A DNA stretch of 64,000 bases from Christensenellaceae bacterium. GTDB lineage: Bacteria; Bacillota; Clostridia; Christensenellales; Borkfalkiaceae. A program made the position numbers and the translations under genes. The stretch spans positions 1 to 64,000 of the forward strand of contig JALEKY010000020.1 in NCBI GenBank assembly GCA_022768945.1. Reading direction: 5' to 3'. The notes below the pieces were generated by a model. It made no database searches. It was not told where the DNA came from and worked only from the letters and a program-made list of their open reading frames with translations. Of this stretch, positions 24,741 through 33,868 are shown in pieces (position 1 is the first letter of the stretch; each line of letters begins with the position of its first letter).

Positions 24741-27700
24741 TTATTCGTTATCTTTCTTTTCGTCTTCGGAAGCGGTTTCGGTGGTTTCGCCGGCTTCGGT
24801 TGTTTCTTCGGTTTCGGTGGTTTCAGCCGTGCCGTCCGTCGTTTCCTCGGAAGTTTCCGTTGCTTTTTCCGTTTCTTCGGTGGTTTCTTCCGTCGCTTCT
24901 TCGGTGGTTTCTTCCGTTGCTTCTTCGGCGGTTTCTTCCGTTGCTTCTTCGGCGGTTTCTTCCGTTGCTTCTTCGGCGGTTTCTTCTATATTCTCGGCTG
25001 CGTCGTAATCGTATTCGTCTTCGTCGGTTTCGTCTTTAGCCTGAGATTTATTTAAAGAAATCTTTCTGTTTGTTCTTTCTCTTGCGTCGGTATCGTAGTA
25101 GGAAACCGTCTTAACGCGTTTAGCCGCGGACTTCTTAACGAAGTATCTGATAACGATTGCTACGAGAGCAAGTATAAGTCCTGCCGCGATAACGATGGAG
25201 GAAATCGCGAGCCATTGAACTTCTCCGGGAAGAGCGTCTTTGTCGGAAGAGGAGGAGGAAGACGAGCTCGAGGAGCTGTCGGTATCGTCATCGTTCTTTA
25301 CTTCAACGAATACCTTATCTTCGAAATCGGTTGCGAGGAAGTTTGTATAGAGAACGTAGTTGCCGTCTTTGGAAGCTTCGAGTATCAAGCCCAAATCTTC
25401 GTAAACGGTGTAAACGTTTTCTTTTTCGCCGTTTTCGTTTTCGGAAGTGATTTTCTCTTCTGTGCCGTCTTTGTCGTGTTTAGCTTTGTCGTAGCTTGTT
25501 GCGGTGTAGCCGAACGTAAGGTTTTTGGAAAGCGCATATCCTTCTTTCGTGAGCGTTTCTTTAACGGTTTCGAACGTTTCGGAAGAGGAGGTGGTTACGG
25601 AAACGGATTCAACCACAACGTAACCGGTAGCGTCTTCATCGTATCTGTCGCCGTTCCAGATGTCGAGACCGAGGGTTAAATCTTCGGTGCCGGCTGCTAC
25701 GTAGAAGGTGACTTCAACCCATTTTCCGTCGTCGCCGCTTACGGTTCTAGTAAGGGTTGCGTTCGCGGTTTCTCCGGAGAGAGCTATGCCTTCTTTGTAA
25801 TCTTTAAGAGAAGCGACCTCGAAGCCCTTTCCTTCGTTTGCCGCGTTCGTTCTGTCGAGAATGCTTACGGTTGCTTTCGCGCCGTTTATCGTAGCGAGTT
25901 TAACGGTTATCTTTGCAAGGCTGTTTGCGGAAACTGTTGTCGCGCTCTTAGCGTAGTAACCATTGTTCGCGTTTATAAGTAGAGCCTGAACGTAGCTGTT
26001 GCCGGCTTGTTTTTCAAGGTTTTTGATTTGTTCGATTGTTTCGAGCGAAGCGGGGAGAGATTTCGTATTGAAAATACCCGTTTCGGAAGAGGGGTAATAA
26101 GCGCTTATGCTCGAAGAGGTGGGAACGGAAAGAATACGCGCTTCGATTTCGTAATCTTTCGCGGTGAACGAATAGCTGTCGTCCGTCTCGCTCGCGGTGT
26201 TCTTGATTTCGCCCTTAAGCTCTACGGAGCTGTTAGCGGAGAATATCGAAGAAGCGTCTTCTCCGAGAACCGTCTTTTCGAACGCGCCTGCAAGAGCGTA
26301 TCCTTTCGGGAAAGCGGTAGGTGCGTCGGAAAGAGAAGTAGGACCGAAGTTGAACTTCAAAGTATAATATCTGTTTGCGGAAGCGTCTTGTTCTTTACCC
26401 GCGCCGTCTACGGTTTTGGTCTTGTTGGAGATGAGTACGGAGTACATTTTCCAACCGTCGTTATCCGTAGTCGTTTCGGTGGTAGCGGAGAGTAATTCGG
26501 TAGAAGTCGCTTTATCGTCCGTAGTATAGAGGTTTATGCCGGTGTCGAGAAGTGTTACAGAAAGACCTGTAGCCGTTTTATGAGCGGTTTCTACGTTTAC
26601 TTTCGCCCAGAACGTAAGGAGTACGGTTTCGTCTGCCTTTACGAGAATATTTTTTGCATAGATATAACGGCTGCTCGCTACGTTCGTGAAATCGAAATAA
26701 GCGAATTCGTCCGTATCGGCAAAGGTTTTAGCGTCGTTTTCGAAAACAGCCGCGTCCGCGCCTAACGCGCTCTTTGCCGCGAAAGAAGCGGTAGAACCGG
26801 TTTCCGCCTGAGATTTGTGAGCGGCGTCTTTGAACGCTTTGTCGTTAAAGCCGGTTTCGGGAGTCGATACGGTGAGCTTGCCCGCTTCGTATTCGTGAGA
26901 AAGCGCGAATTTCGCGGTGGTGTAAGAGTTCTTGTCGTCCTTTACGTTTTCCGTAGCAAGAGCGGTCTTCGTAGCGAAGTTGTTGTTGAATTCGATTTCT
27001 TTGGTAAGGGAAGTAACGCCGCCATTGGTAACGAACGCGTTCGCTTTGTTTTCCGCCGCTAAGCCGTCGATTACGTCTTTAACGGTTTTACTTTCTTCGA
27101 TTTCGTCGGCTTTTTCGTAAACTTCGAAAGTAACGTCGTCGAAGAATGCGAAGCCTTCCGCATATTCGTCGGTAATCTTATCCGAACCTAAACCCAAGCC
27201 GAGGTACAACGTGTAGTTGGAAGTGGAAAGCCCGTTCGTTTCGAGGTACATTTCTACCTTAACCCAGTTGCCGTTCGTGTTGATGTTTTTAACCATGGCG
27301 GGAGCGGCTTCGGTAGAACCTACTTTGTTTACGAGTTTGACGTACGCGCCGAAGTTTTCGGTTACGATTTCGCTGTCAAGACCGAACGTGTTTACCCAAA
27401 CGGTAAGTTTGCCGTATTCGCCGGCTTTAAGAGAAAGAGTGGAACCGGACGTGTAGAAATACTGAGCGGTACCCTGTTTAGCCTTATCTTTTATACGGTT
27501 GTGGATCATAAGAACGCGTTCGCCGCTGCTGCCCTCGGGTGCGTCGGCGTCCTTCTCGGTGTAGCCGAAGTAAGAGGGGGAATGCGGGTTGAACGCGGCG
27601 TCGCCGCTTTTCAGAAGGTCTCCGAGTTTGGTGCCGGAGTACGCGTCTTTTTCGAGGAGTTTGCCGTAAGCGGTTTCTTCGGTATCGATAATACCGGAAG

Positions 27701-28007
27701 TCGCGGACGACGAGGGAGCGCTGTTAGACGAACTTACGATGTAACCGCGTGTGTTCGTCCATTTTATGCTCGATTTATAGGGGAAGGACACCGTATCTCC
27801 TTCGGCATAATATTCGAAGTTGCCGTTGAGAAGGGTGTGGGAATCGCTTACCGTGGAAGTCGAACTGCTGCTCGACGAGCTCGACGAAGACGAAGAGTCG
27901 TCGTTATTGCCGCAGGCAACCGTGAAAGCGAGCGCGACCGTAAACATAAAGACTACGGCGAGCGTGATAAGGGATTTGAATCCTTTGAAGTTTGAATGTT
28001 TTGTCAT
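24741..28007 (-). CDS. Large surface lipoprotein with C-terminal membrane segment and acidic repeat tail
   Basis: 1088 residues. The N-terminus ITLAVVFMFTVALAFTVACGNN is a lipoprotein signal (cysteine in TVAC near 33), followed by a poly-serine linker. Most of the chain is a beta-rich extracellular region with repeated carbohydrate-module-like blocks, such as SLKAGEYGKLTVWVNTFG, GNWVKVEMYLETNG and KWVEVTFYVAAGTEDLTLGLDIWNG, each ending in a YVVVESVSV- or AFFDDVTFEV-like strand. A second serine run precedes a membrane segment (SSIVIAAGLILALVAIVIRYFV), a basic stop, and an acidic tail of tandem TEEATEE units. The lipid anchor and the C-terminal membrane helix together would tether both ends. 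Glycan binding is a guess. GTGGCTTT lies before the ATG. Confidence 0.75.
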   Translation of the reverse strand: MTKHSNFKGFKSLITLAVVFMFTVALAFTVACGNNDDSSSSSSSSSSSSTSTVSDSHTLLNGNFEYYAEGDTVSFPYKSSIKWTNTRGYIVSSSNSAPSSSATSGIIDTEETAYGKLLEKDAYSGTKLGDLLKSGDAAFNPHSPSYFGYTEKDADAPEGSSGERVLMIHNRIKDKAKQGTAQYFYTSGSTLSLKAGEYGKLTVWVNTFGLDSEIVTENFGAYVKLVNKVGSTEAAPAMVKNINTNGNWVKVEMYLETNGLSTSNYTLYLGLGLGSDKITDEYAEGFAFFDDVTFEVYEKADEIEESKTVKDVIDGLAAENKANAFVTNGGVTSLTKEIEFNNNFATKTALATENVKDDKNSYTTAKFALSHEYEAGKLTVSTPETGFNDKAFKDAAHKSQAETGSTASFAAKSALGADAAVFENDAKTFADTDEFAYFDFTNVASSRYIYAKNILVKADETVLLTFWAKVNVETAHKTATGLSVTLLDTGINLYTTDDKATSTELLSATTETTTDNDGWKMYSVLISNKTKTVDGAGKEQDASANRYYTLKFNFGPTSLSDAPTAFPKGYALAGAFEKTVLGEDASSIFSANSSVELKGEIKNTASETDDSYSFTAKDYEIEARILSVPTSSSISAYYPSSETGIFNTKSLPASLETIEQIKNLEKQAGNSYVQALLINANNGYYAKSATTVSANSLAKITVKLATINGAKATVSILDRTNAANEGKGFEVASLKDYKEGIALSGETANATLTRTVSGDDGKWVEVTFYVAAGTEDLTLGLDIWNGDRYDEDATGYVVVESVSVTTSSSETFETVKETLTKEGYALSKNLTFGYTATSYDKAKHDKDGTEEKITSENENGEKENVYTVYEDLGLILEASKDGNYVLYTNFLATDFEDKVFVEVKNDDDTDSSSSSSSSSSSDKDALPGEVQWLAISSIVIAAGLILALVAIVIRYFVKKSAAKRVKTVSYYDTDARERTNRKISLNKSQAKDETDEDEYDYDAAENIEETAEEATEETAEEATEETAEEATEETTEEATEETTEETEKATETSEETTDGTAETTETEETTEAGETTETASEDEKKDNE
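24879..24990 (-). repeat. 24-bp in-frame tandem repeat
   Basis: Four to five copies of a 24-base unit (plus strand GTTTCTTCCGTTGCTTCTTC and four more bases) encode eight-residue EETAEEAT-type units in the tail of the large lipoprotein. The copies are near identical, so copy number may vary between strains. Confidence 0.85.
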
Positions 28008-28162
28008 AAAGCCACCTTATTAAGTGTTTATTTTATACCCGTCTATTATATAATATTTAAACGAAATAATCAACGCATTTTTACCGCGTTTCGCAATTTT
28101 TTCGCTTTTTTCCATAATTTTTTGATTTTGAGGAATAATATTCGGGTACACGGTATTTCAAA

Positions 28163-28612
28163 ATGAATAATTTACTTAAAAACAATCGACTTGCCGACGG
28201 AAAAAACGTCGGGACGGACAACGACGGGAAACAGAGCGTTTCCGACGCGGAGTTTATAAGAGAAAAGATACTTCTCGCCGTTACGGGTATTTGCACGGGG
28301 ATAGCGAACGGGTTTTTCGGAGGAGGCGGAGGAATGATAGTGGTGCCTATGCTCGTTTTTTTGCTCGGGCGGGAGCCGAGAAGAGCGCACGCCACGGCTT
28401 TGCTCGTAATACTTCCGATATCCGTTATAAGCGGATTTATCTACGCGTCTTTCGGCAAGTTTTCTTTTTCGGTAGGGCTGCCCGCCGGCTTGGGAGTTAT
28501 TGCCGGAGGGGTAATCGGCGCGCTGATTTTAAAGAAGATTTCGGGTTCGCTTCTTACGAAAATCTTTGCGGCGGTAATGTTCGCGGCGGGCGTAAAGTTG
28601 TTGTTTTTTTAA
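28163..28612 (+). CDS. TSUP (TauE/SafE) half-transporter, first subunit
   Basis: 149 residues with about four membrane segments after a 35-residue polar N-terminus. The family's repeat signature is clear: ICTGIANGFFGGGGGMIVVPMLVFLLGREPRRAHATAL near residues 44-81, then VSGFIYASF and LGVIAGGVIGALILKKISGSLLTKIFAAVMFAAGVKLL. Full TauE/SafE proteins have two such repeats of about 125 residues; this gene has one, and the next gene supplies another. The pair probably forms a heterodimeric anion exporter (sulfite, sulfoacetate or a similar organic acid); substrate unknown. No clear ribosome site precedes ATG 28163. Confidence 0.82.
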   Translation: MNNLLKNNRLADGKNVGTDNDGKQSVSDAEFIREKILLAVTGICTGIANGFFGGGGGMIVVPMLVFLLGREPRRAHATALLVILPISVISGFIYASFGKFSFSVGLPAGLGVIAGGVIGALILKKISGSLLTKIFAAVMFAAGVKLLFF

Positions 28613-28724
28613 TTCGATTTTATCGGATAACGTTTGTTTTAGGCGGTTTTTCGATGGCAAATGGATGCTTTCGCGCTGCCGGAAAAAGTTTTGTTCCGTA
28701 CATATATTTTTAGGGTGTGATAAA

Positions 28725-29102
28725 ATGAAGTATTTGTTGTATGCGGTTGCCGGATTGTTTTCGGGCGTTATCGGAGGAATGGGCATGGGCGGCGGAACAA
28801 TTCTTATACCCGCGCTTACCCTTTTCGGCGGAGTTTCTCAGCACACGGCGCAGGCGGTTAATCTCGTTGCGTTTATTCCGATGGCGGCGGTCGCGCTATT
28901 CTTTCATATAAAGAACAAGCTTGTAGATACAGACGGACTTTTGTATATGATTTTACCCGGCGCGGCTTTTTCTGCGTGCTACGCTTATATCGCCTCTTTC
29001 GTGAGCGGCGAAACGCTCGGGCGTGTTTTCGGCGGCTTCCTCATATTGCTGTCCGTGTTGCAATTTTTCACGGACAAACTTGTAAAAAAACGCGTAAAAT
29101 AA
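28725..29102 (+). CDS. TSUP (TauE/SafE) half-transporter, second subunit
   Basis: 125 residues from ATG 28725; the frame is open 60 bases further upstream, but that part reads as non-membrane filler. It starts MKYLLYAVAGLFSGVIGGMGMGGGTILIPALTLFGGVSQHTAQAVNL, the same repeat as its neighbour but with GGMGMGGG in place of the GGGGG turn, and has four membrane segments to the basic end DKLVKKRVK. TAGGGTGTGATAAA precedes the start. It lies 112 bases after the first half on the same strand. Confidence 0.82.
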   Translation: MKYLLYAVAGLFSGVIGGMGMGGGTILIPALTLFGGVSQHTAQAVNLVAFIPMAAVALFFHIKNKLVDTDGLLYMILPGAAFSACYAYIASFVSGETLGRVFGGFLILLSVLQFFTDKLVKKRVK

Positions 29103-29333
29103 AATTTTAGAAAAGAATCGTGTTAAAAAATCTCAAAACAAGTTTGTAGAATAATCCTCAAAACGGGAAATTTGTGCAGTTTGTCGGCGCATTTACTTTC
29201 AAAAAACACTGCAAAATATTGAAATTTTCCGAAAAATATCCATAAAACCGAAATTTCAAGGCGAGTTTAAAAAATTTTTAAAAAAATTGCACAAAAAAAC
29301 AAAAAACATCTACCAAATTTTTCTATCTTATGA

Positions 29334-29339
29334 TATAAT
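29334..29339 (+). promoter_or_regulatory. Promoter of ppx in an A-tract-rich intergenic stretch (29103-29424)
   Basis: TGATATAAT is an extended -10 (29334-29339) with start near 29346. The 200 bases upstream are full of A and T tracts (for instance 29268-29305), which may act as an UP element or bend. The 79-base leader has a hairpin at about 29362-29380. No gene was found in the stretch. Confidence 0.6.
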
Positions 29340-29424
29340 GCTTGTACGCTGAGAAACAGGCGCAACCCGCTTCGGGTGCGATGACTAATATAAATCGGTG
29401 AAACAAATAAAGAGGTGTAATTTT

Positions 29425-30939
29425 TTGGAAAGAATCGGCATTATCGACTTGGGTTCGAACAGTGCGAGACTCGTAGTCGTCGAAATGTTGGGCGACGGTC
29501 ATTTTATGGTAATCGACCAACTTAAAGAGAGCGTAAGGCTCGGCAAGGATATGGAGCGCGATGGTTTTTTAAAGCCCGCGCGCATTGCCGAAACGATTAA
29601 AACGATAAAGATGTTCCGCAAACTTTGCGACGCGTATCAGATAGAGCGTATTATCGCCGTTGCGACGGCTGCGGTTCGCAGAGCGAAAAATCAGAGGAGT
29701 TTCCTCGAGGAAGTATCCGCAAACTGCGGCATTAAGCTTCGCGTGCTTTCGGCGGAAGAAGAAGCGACTTACGTTTACAGGGGCGTTATCAACACGATGG
29801 ACGTTCCCAAGGGGATAATCCTCGAAATAGGCGGCGGCAGCACGAAAATCGTTTATTACAACAGGAGAAATCTTCTTGCTTACGAAACGTTGCCGTTCGG
29901 CAGCGTAACGCTTACCGAGTTGTTTTCGGGCGACGGTCTTTCTCCAAAGGAACAGACGGAGAAAATCGAGGAGTTTTTCCTCGAACAGCTTAAACAAATC
30001 GAATGGCTTAAAGACATCGATCCCGAAACTCAGTTCATAGGCGTGGGCGGTTCGTTCAGAACGGTTGCGAAAATCAATAAAATGATTAAAAAGTGCCCGT
30101 TGAGTCTTATCCACAACTATACGATCGAAGCGGACGATTACACCGAAATTTACGAAAAAATCCGCTCGATGGAACTTGACAAGAAAAAGAGAATTCGCGG
30201 TATTTCGTCCTCGCGCGCGGACATTTTGCCTGCTGCGCTCGCTACGATAAACGCGTTTATGAAATATCTCAACTATTCCAAATTCACCGTTTCCGCTTGC
30301 GGGCTTCGCGAAGGCATTATGTTCAATTACGCTATGCCTACCACGATAGAGAAGCCTATAAGCGACGTTTTGGGTTACTCGCTCGGAATTCTCGTAAAGT
30401 ACTACAGATGTAATCAGAAGCATGTGGAACACGTTGTGAATTTATCCGTTCAGCTGTTCAAACAGCTCCGCGTTTTGCATAAATTCCCGAGGCAGTATCT
30501 TAAGATTCTTAAAGTGGCTGCTACCCTCCACGACGCCGGCGAAACGGTCAAGTATTACGATTACCACAAGCACAGCGCGTATATCATTCTGAACTCTCAC
30601 CTGTACGGAATAACGCACAGAGAGATCGTCCTCGCTTCTTTCGTTTGCATTGCGTATAAGAGCGACGACTTCAATATGAGCGATTGGGCTAAATATAAAG
30701 AATATATTACCGAAGACGACCTTGAGGCGATAAGAAAACTCGGCATCATGCTTCACATTGCGGAGAGTCTCGACAGAAGTATGTCCGGCTCGGTAAGCGG
30801 TCTTAATTGCGACGTTCTCGGTGACAGCGTTATTATGAAAACAGAGGTCGACGGCGACGCTTCCCTCGAAATAAAGGACGCGCTCAATACTTCGTCCGAC
30901 TTCAAGAGAATATTCAAAAAGAACCTCGAAATTCTCTGA
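29425..30939 (+). CDS. ppx: Exopolyphosphatase / pppGpp phosphohydrolase (Ppx/GppA) with C-terminal HD domain
   Basis: 504 residues from TTG 29425, with AGAGGTG eight bases upstream; a GTG at 29398 has no ribosome site. It hydrolyses terminal phosphates of polyphosphate, possibly pppGpp. The N-terminal half is the ASKHA fold: IGIIDLGSNSARLVVVEM, AVATAAVRRAKNQRSFL, then LEIGGGSTKIVYY and the GVGGSFRTVAKI strand. The C-terminal third, from about 320, is HD-type: KVAATLHDAGETVKYYDYHKHSAYIILNSHLYGITHRE. It is monocistronic with a terminator. No polyphosphate kinase lies beside it. Confidence 0.9.
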   Translation: MERIGIIDLGSNSARLVVVEMLGDGHFMVIDQLKESVRLGKDMERDGFLKPARIAETIKTIKMFRKLCDAYQIERIIAVATAAVRRAKNQRSFLEEVSANCGIKLRVLSAEEEATYVYRGVINTMDVPKGIILEIGGGSTKIVYYNRRNLLAYETLPFGSVTLTELFSGDGLSPKEQTEKIEEFFLEQLKQIEWLKDIDPETQFIGVGGSFRTVAKINKMIKKCPLSLIHNYTIEADDYTEIYEKIRSMELDKKKRIRGISSSRADILPAALATINAFMKYLNYSKFTVSACGLREGIMFNYAMPTTIEKPISDVLGYSLGILVKYYRCNQKHVEHVVNLSVQLFKQLRVLHKFPRQYLKILKVAATLHDAGETVKYYDYHKHSAYIILNSHLYGITHREIVLASFVCIAYKSDDFNMSDWAKYKEYITEDDLEAIRKLGIMLHIAESLDRSMSGSVSGLNCDVLGDSVIMKTEVDGDASLEIKDALNTSSDFKRIFKKNLEIL

Positions 30940-30960
30940 TTAAAATTAGAATAAAAAAAG

Positions 30961-30997
30961 AAAAAGTCCGTTTTTCGCGTGAAATACGGGCTTTTTT
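30961..30997 (+). terminator. Terminator of ppx
   Basis: AAAAAGTCCGT...ACGGGCTTTTTT hairpin (30961-30971 with 30985-30996), loop TTTTCGCGTGAAAT. Confidence 0.85.
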
Positions 30998-31080
30998 GTT
31001 TGTAAAATATGTGGAGCTTTCGTCTTTTGTTTGTGATAGCGGCGCTGCTTTGTTTTGACAAAAAATTTCTTTACTTCACC

Positions 31081-31105
31081 GGTAGGGCGAGCATTGTTTG
31101 CCCGG
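31081..31105 (+). repeat. Intergenic palindromic repeat, copy 1
   Basis: GGTAGGGCGAGCATTGTTTG followed by CCCGG, the same element as at 42209 and 42281. It is followed by GGCGGTCACCGCC near 31151, another short palindrome also echoed at 42341. The stretch 30998-31243 has no gene. Confidence 0.65.
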
Positions 31106-31243
31106 GTTCTTGCGAACGAAAAGACTATATCTATTACCCGGCAAAACGGAAGGCGGTCACCGCCATCGTCCGCTTATACTTGCAATCGAGAACGCTTTAC
31201 TCGACGATTGTACGGGTAGCGTTTACCGCATGCCATTATAAAT

Positions 31244-32944
31244 TCAATTTAAATAATCATAGCTTCTTTTTACCATGCGGGCGAGCCCCGCGAGCGCCTC
31301 TTTGATTCCGAAGTCTGCAGCCTTGCCGTAAAGTTCTGCGGCGCGCTTCAAATCGCGTTCGACGCCGAGCCCGAGTTCGTAACATCTTGCAAGATTATAA
31401 TATGCCTGAGGCGAGCCTTTTTCAACGGCTTTATAGTAGTACTCTACGGCAAGTGTGTGATCGGGCGGGGTTGCTTTTCCTTCCTGTAAAGCTATTCCGA
31501 GATTGTTAAGTGCGTTTACGTCGCCGTTTTCGGCGGCAATCATAAAACAGTTAAGCCCTTTTTTGTAATCGAACGGCGGATAATAATAGTAGTAATTGCC
31601 GAGGGGCAAATACGCGTCCCGAATACCGTTTTCGGCTGCGCGCTCGAACCATTCTCTCGCGCTGTCGGCGTTTTCTTCCGTCCCTTGCCCGTTCATATAG
31701 CAACACGCAAGATTTTGCATTGCATAAGCATTGCCGTTTTCCGCCGCAAGAAGATACCATTTAAAAGCTAATTTATCGTTTTTTTCTACGAAACTGCCCG
31801 TATCGTATGCTTCGCCTAAATTGTATTGAGCGTCGACGTCGCCGTTTTCCGCGGCTTTCAAGTACCAATTCAACGCTTTTTTATTGTTTTTTTCGACTGC
31901 TTCGCCTTTTTCGTAGAAGAGCGCAACGTTATACTGAGCGGTGCCGATTCCTTGTTTTGCGCTGCGCAAATACCATTTGAAAGCGGTTTTATCGTCCTGC
32001 GCTACGCATCTGCCTGAATGATAATAATCGGCAAGAAGCATTTGAGCCGTGCCGTTCCCGAGTTTCGCTCCTTTTTTGAAATACGAAAAAGCTTTTTCGT
32101 AGTCTTGTTCCACGTCGTCGCCGTCGTGATACAGGCTTCCGAGGACGGTTATGCAATCGGGATCTTCCGCTTTCGAGCCTTGCATAAAGTATTCGATTGC
32201 TTTGTTTACGTCCTTTTCCACGCCGTTGCCGTCAAGATAAATATTGCCTATATCGAAGTTTGCGCCGTCGTTTCCGAGTTCTATTGCTTTTTGGTACCAA
32301 TAGATACTCTTTTGAATGTCGTCCGTATGACCGTCTTCGTCGGCGGATTTATCCGTTTCGTAAAAAACTCCGAGATTGTATGCCGCGGTTGCGTTTCCTT
32401 TGCTTGCGGCTTTCTCGTAAAGTTCAATCGCGCTTGCAACGTTTTTTCCGTCGCATAGGACAAGCATGTTGCCGAGAGCTACCATCGCTTCCGTTAATCC
32501 GAGCTTTGCCGCGACGCGATACATTTTTATCGCTCGTTTTTCATCGATTATTCCGTTCCCGCTCATAGAGGAAACGCCGTTTAAATCGTAAATGGCAGGT
32601 TGCGCGTTTTCTTCGGGGTTGCGAGTTATCCCCGTGCCTATGCCGTGTTGATAGGCAAAACCGGAATAATAAGCGTAAACGTCCGCATTTTTAACGGATT
32701 TTCGAAAGTTTTCAATCGATTTTGCGTCGGTTTTTTTAAGATAGACGCGTTCCGTTTCAAAAAGCCGCGAAATAAATCCGTTGTATTCCGCCATGCCGAA
32801 ATAATAGTAGGCTTTTGCCTCGCACGGCTTAACCCCGAGCCCGTTTAAGTATCTTATTCCGAGTTCGAAATACTCCGCGCCGTCGCCTTGCTTTGCTGTT
32901 TTTAATATTTCGGCAATATCGCTTTTGCTTAGTTTTTGTTTCAT
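31244..32944 (-). CDS. Sel1-like repeat protein
   Basis: 566 residues, almost entirely Sel1-type alpha-helical repeats of 36 residues, about thirteen of them from residue 22 on (ALGNMLVLCDGKNVASAIELYEKAASKGNATAAYNLG and later QYNVALFYEKGEAVEKNNKKALNWYLKAAENGDVDAQYNLGEAYDTG). No signal peptide or membrane segment is seen, so the solenoid is cytosolic and probably a protein-binding scaffold. Two repeats near 90-130 are broken by an insertion (GISSMSGNGIIDEKRAIKMYRVA region). It follows hprK by 12 bases and should be co-transcribed. Partners are unknown. Confidence 0.9.
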   Translation of the reverse strand: MKQKLSKSDIAEILKTAKQGDGAEYFELGIRYLNGLGVKPCEAKAYYYFGMAEYNGFISRLFETERVYLKKTDAKSIENFRKSVKNADVYAYYSGFAYQHGIGTGITRNPEENAQPAIYDLNGVSSMSGNGIIDEKRAIKMYRVAAKLGLTEAMVALGNMLVLCDGKNVASAIELYEKAASKGNATAAYNLGVFYETDKSADEDGHTDDIQKSIYWYQKAIELGNDGANFDIGNIYLDGNGVEKDVNKAIEYFMQGSKAEDPDCITVLGSLYHDGDDVEQDYEKAFSYFKKGAKLGNGTAQMLLADYYHSGRCVAQDDKTAFKWYLRSAKQGIGTAQYNVALFYEKGEAVEKNNKKALNWYLKAAENGDVDAQYNLGEAYDTGSFVEKNDKLAFKWYLLAAENGNAYAMQNLACCYMNGQGTEENADSAREWFERAAENGIRDAYLPLGNYYYYYPPFDYKKGLNCFMIAAENGDVNALNNLGIALQEGKATPPDHTLAVEYYYKAVEKGSPQAYYNLARCYELGLGVERDLKRAAELYGKAADFGIKEALAGLARMVKRSYDYLN

Positions 32945-32956
32945 AACGCGGCGGGT

Positions 32957-33868
32957 TTACCTTAAAACCTTGCCGAGAAGTTCGTGAGCAGCGTCGTAAC
33001 CTACTTGTTTAAGTCTGTACTTTTTAGCCGCGGTTTCGATAATGGTGGGGATATTTCTGCCGGGCGTTACGGGTATGAGAAGTTGGAAAACGTCCACGCC
33101 GAGAATGTTTTCGGTGAAATCGATGTCTCCGATGCGGTCGTATTCTTTCTTTTCGTCCCATCTTTCAAGCTTTACGACGATGTCGATGCCCTTTTCCTTT
33201 CTCACGGAACCGGGACCGTACATCGTTTGAATATTTATAATGCCGAGCCCGCGTATTTCCATATAGTCTCTGATTTTTTCGGGCGCGGTGCCGGTCAGGT
33301 TGTCGTTTATGAGTCTTATTATAACGCAGTCGTCCGCCACAAGACGGTGACCGCGGTTAATGAGTTCGAGTGCGATTTCGCTTTTACCTATGCCTGCGTC
33401 GCCTTCAAGCAGAATGCCAACGCCGGAAACGTCTACGAGAACGCCGTGAACCATTGTTTCCTTCGCGAGCAAGCGGGAAAGATAGGAGTACGCCTGATTG
33501 ATGAGGTGAGTGGTTATCTGTTCCGAACCGAAAACCGGGCAACCGTATTCTTTTGCCAACTCTAAAATTTCAGGGGCGATTTTAAGATTTCTGGAAACGA
33601 TAAGGCAGGGGATATTGCGCTTAAATAGCTCGGTAAATACTTTTAACGTAAAGTCCATCGGCAGGCTGTTCATATATTCGTGTTCCGCCATACCTATAAC
33701 TTGAATACGCGTATGGTCGAAATGCTCGAAGTACCCCGTGAATTGCAATCCCGGTCTGCTTATGTTTCTCGAACAGAGAGGGACGGAGCCCCTGCCGTTT
33801 TCCAAAATCGAAAAGCCGAGAGTCTTCGCGAGTTCTTCCGTAGTAACGTTCACCGTATAGTTGCTCAT
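32957..33868 (-). CDS. hprK: HPr kinase/phosphorylase
   Basis: 303 residues. It phosphorylates or dephosphorylates Ser46 of HPr, the key step of carbon catabolite control in Firmicutes. The P-loop is EGDAGIGKSEIAL (155-167), and the HPrK signature EIRGLGIINIQTMYG follows near 208; the aspartate pair of the kinase core is in RLVADDCVII. The N-terminal domain (1-130) is normal. GGAGGAAGTATT precedes ATG 33868. It belongs to the uvrC-HAD-hprK cluster, a common Clostridia arrangement. Confidence 0.95.
   Translation of the reverse strand: MSNYTVNVTTEELAKTLGFSILENGRGSVPLCSRNISRPGLQFTGYFEHFDHTRIQVIGMAEHEYMNSLPMDFTLKVFTELFKRNIPCLIVSRNLKIAPEILELAKEYGCPVFGSEQITTHLINQAYSYLSRLLAKETMVHGVLVDVSGVGILLEGDAGIGKSEIALELINRGHRLVADDCVIIRLINDNLTGTAPEKIRDYMEIRGLGIINIQTMYGPGSVRKEKGIDIVVKLERWDEKKEYDRIGDIDFTENILGVDVFQLLIPVTPGRNIPTIIETAAKKYRLKQVGYDAAHELLGKVLR

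Noticed and set aside
24879-24990. Possible CRISPR-like array
   Set aside because: Units abut without spacers and stay in frame, so it is a coding tandem repeat.
24716-25055. Arg/Phe-rich repetitive plus-strand ORFs
   Set aside because: They are the reverse reading of the 24-bp tandem repeat encoding the acidic tail of the lipoprotein.
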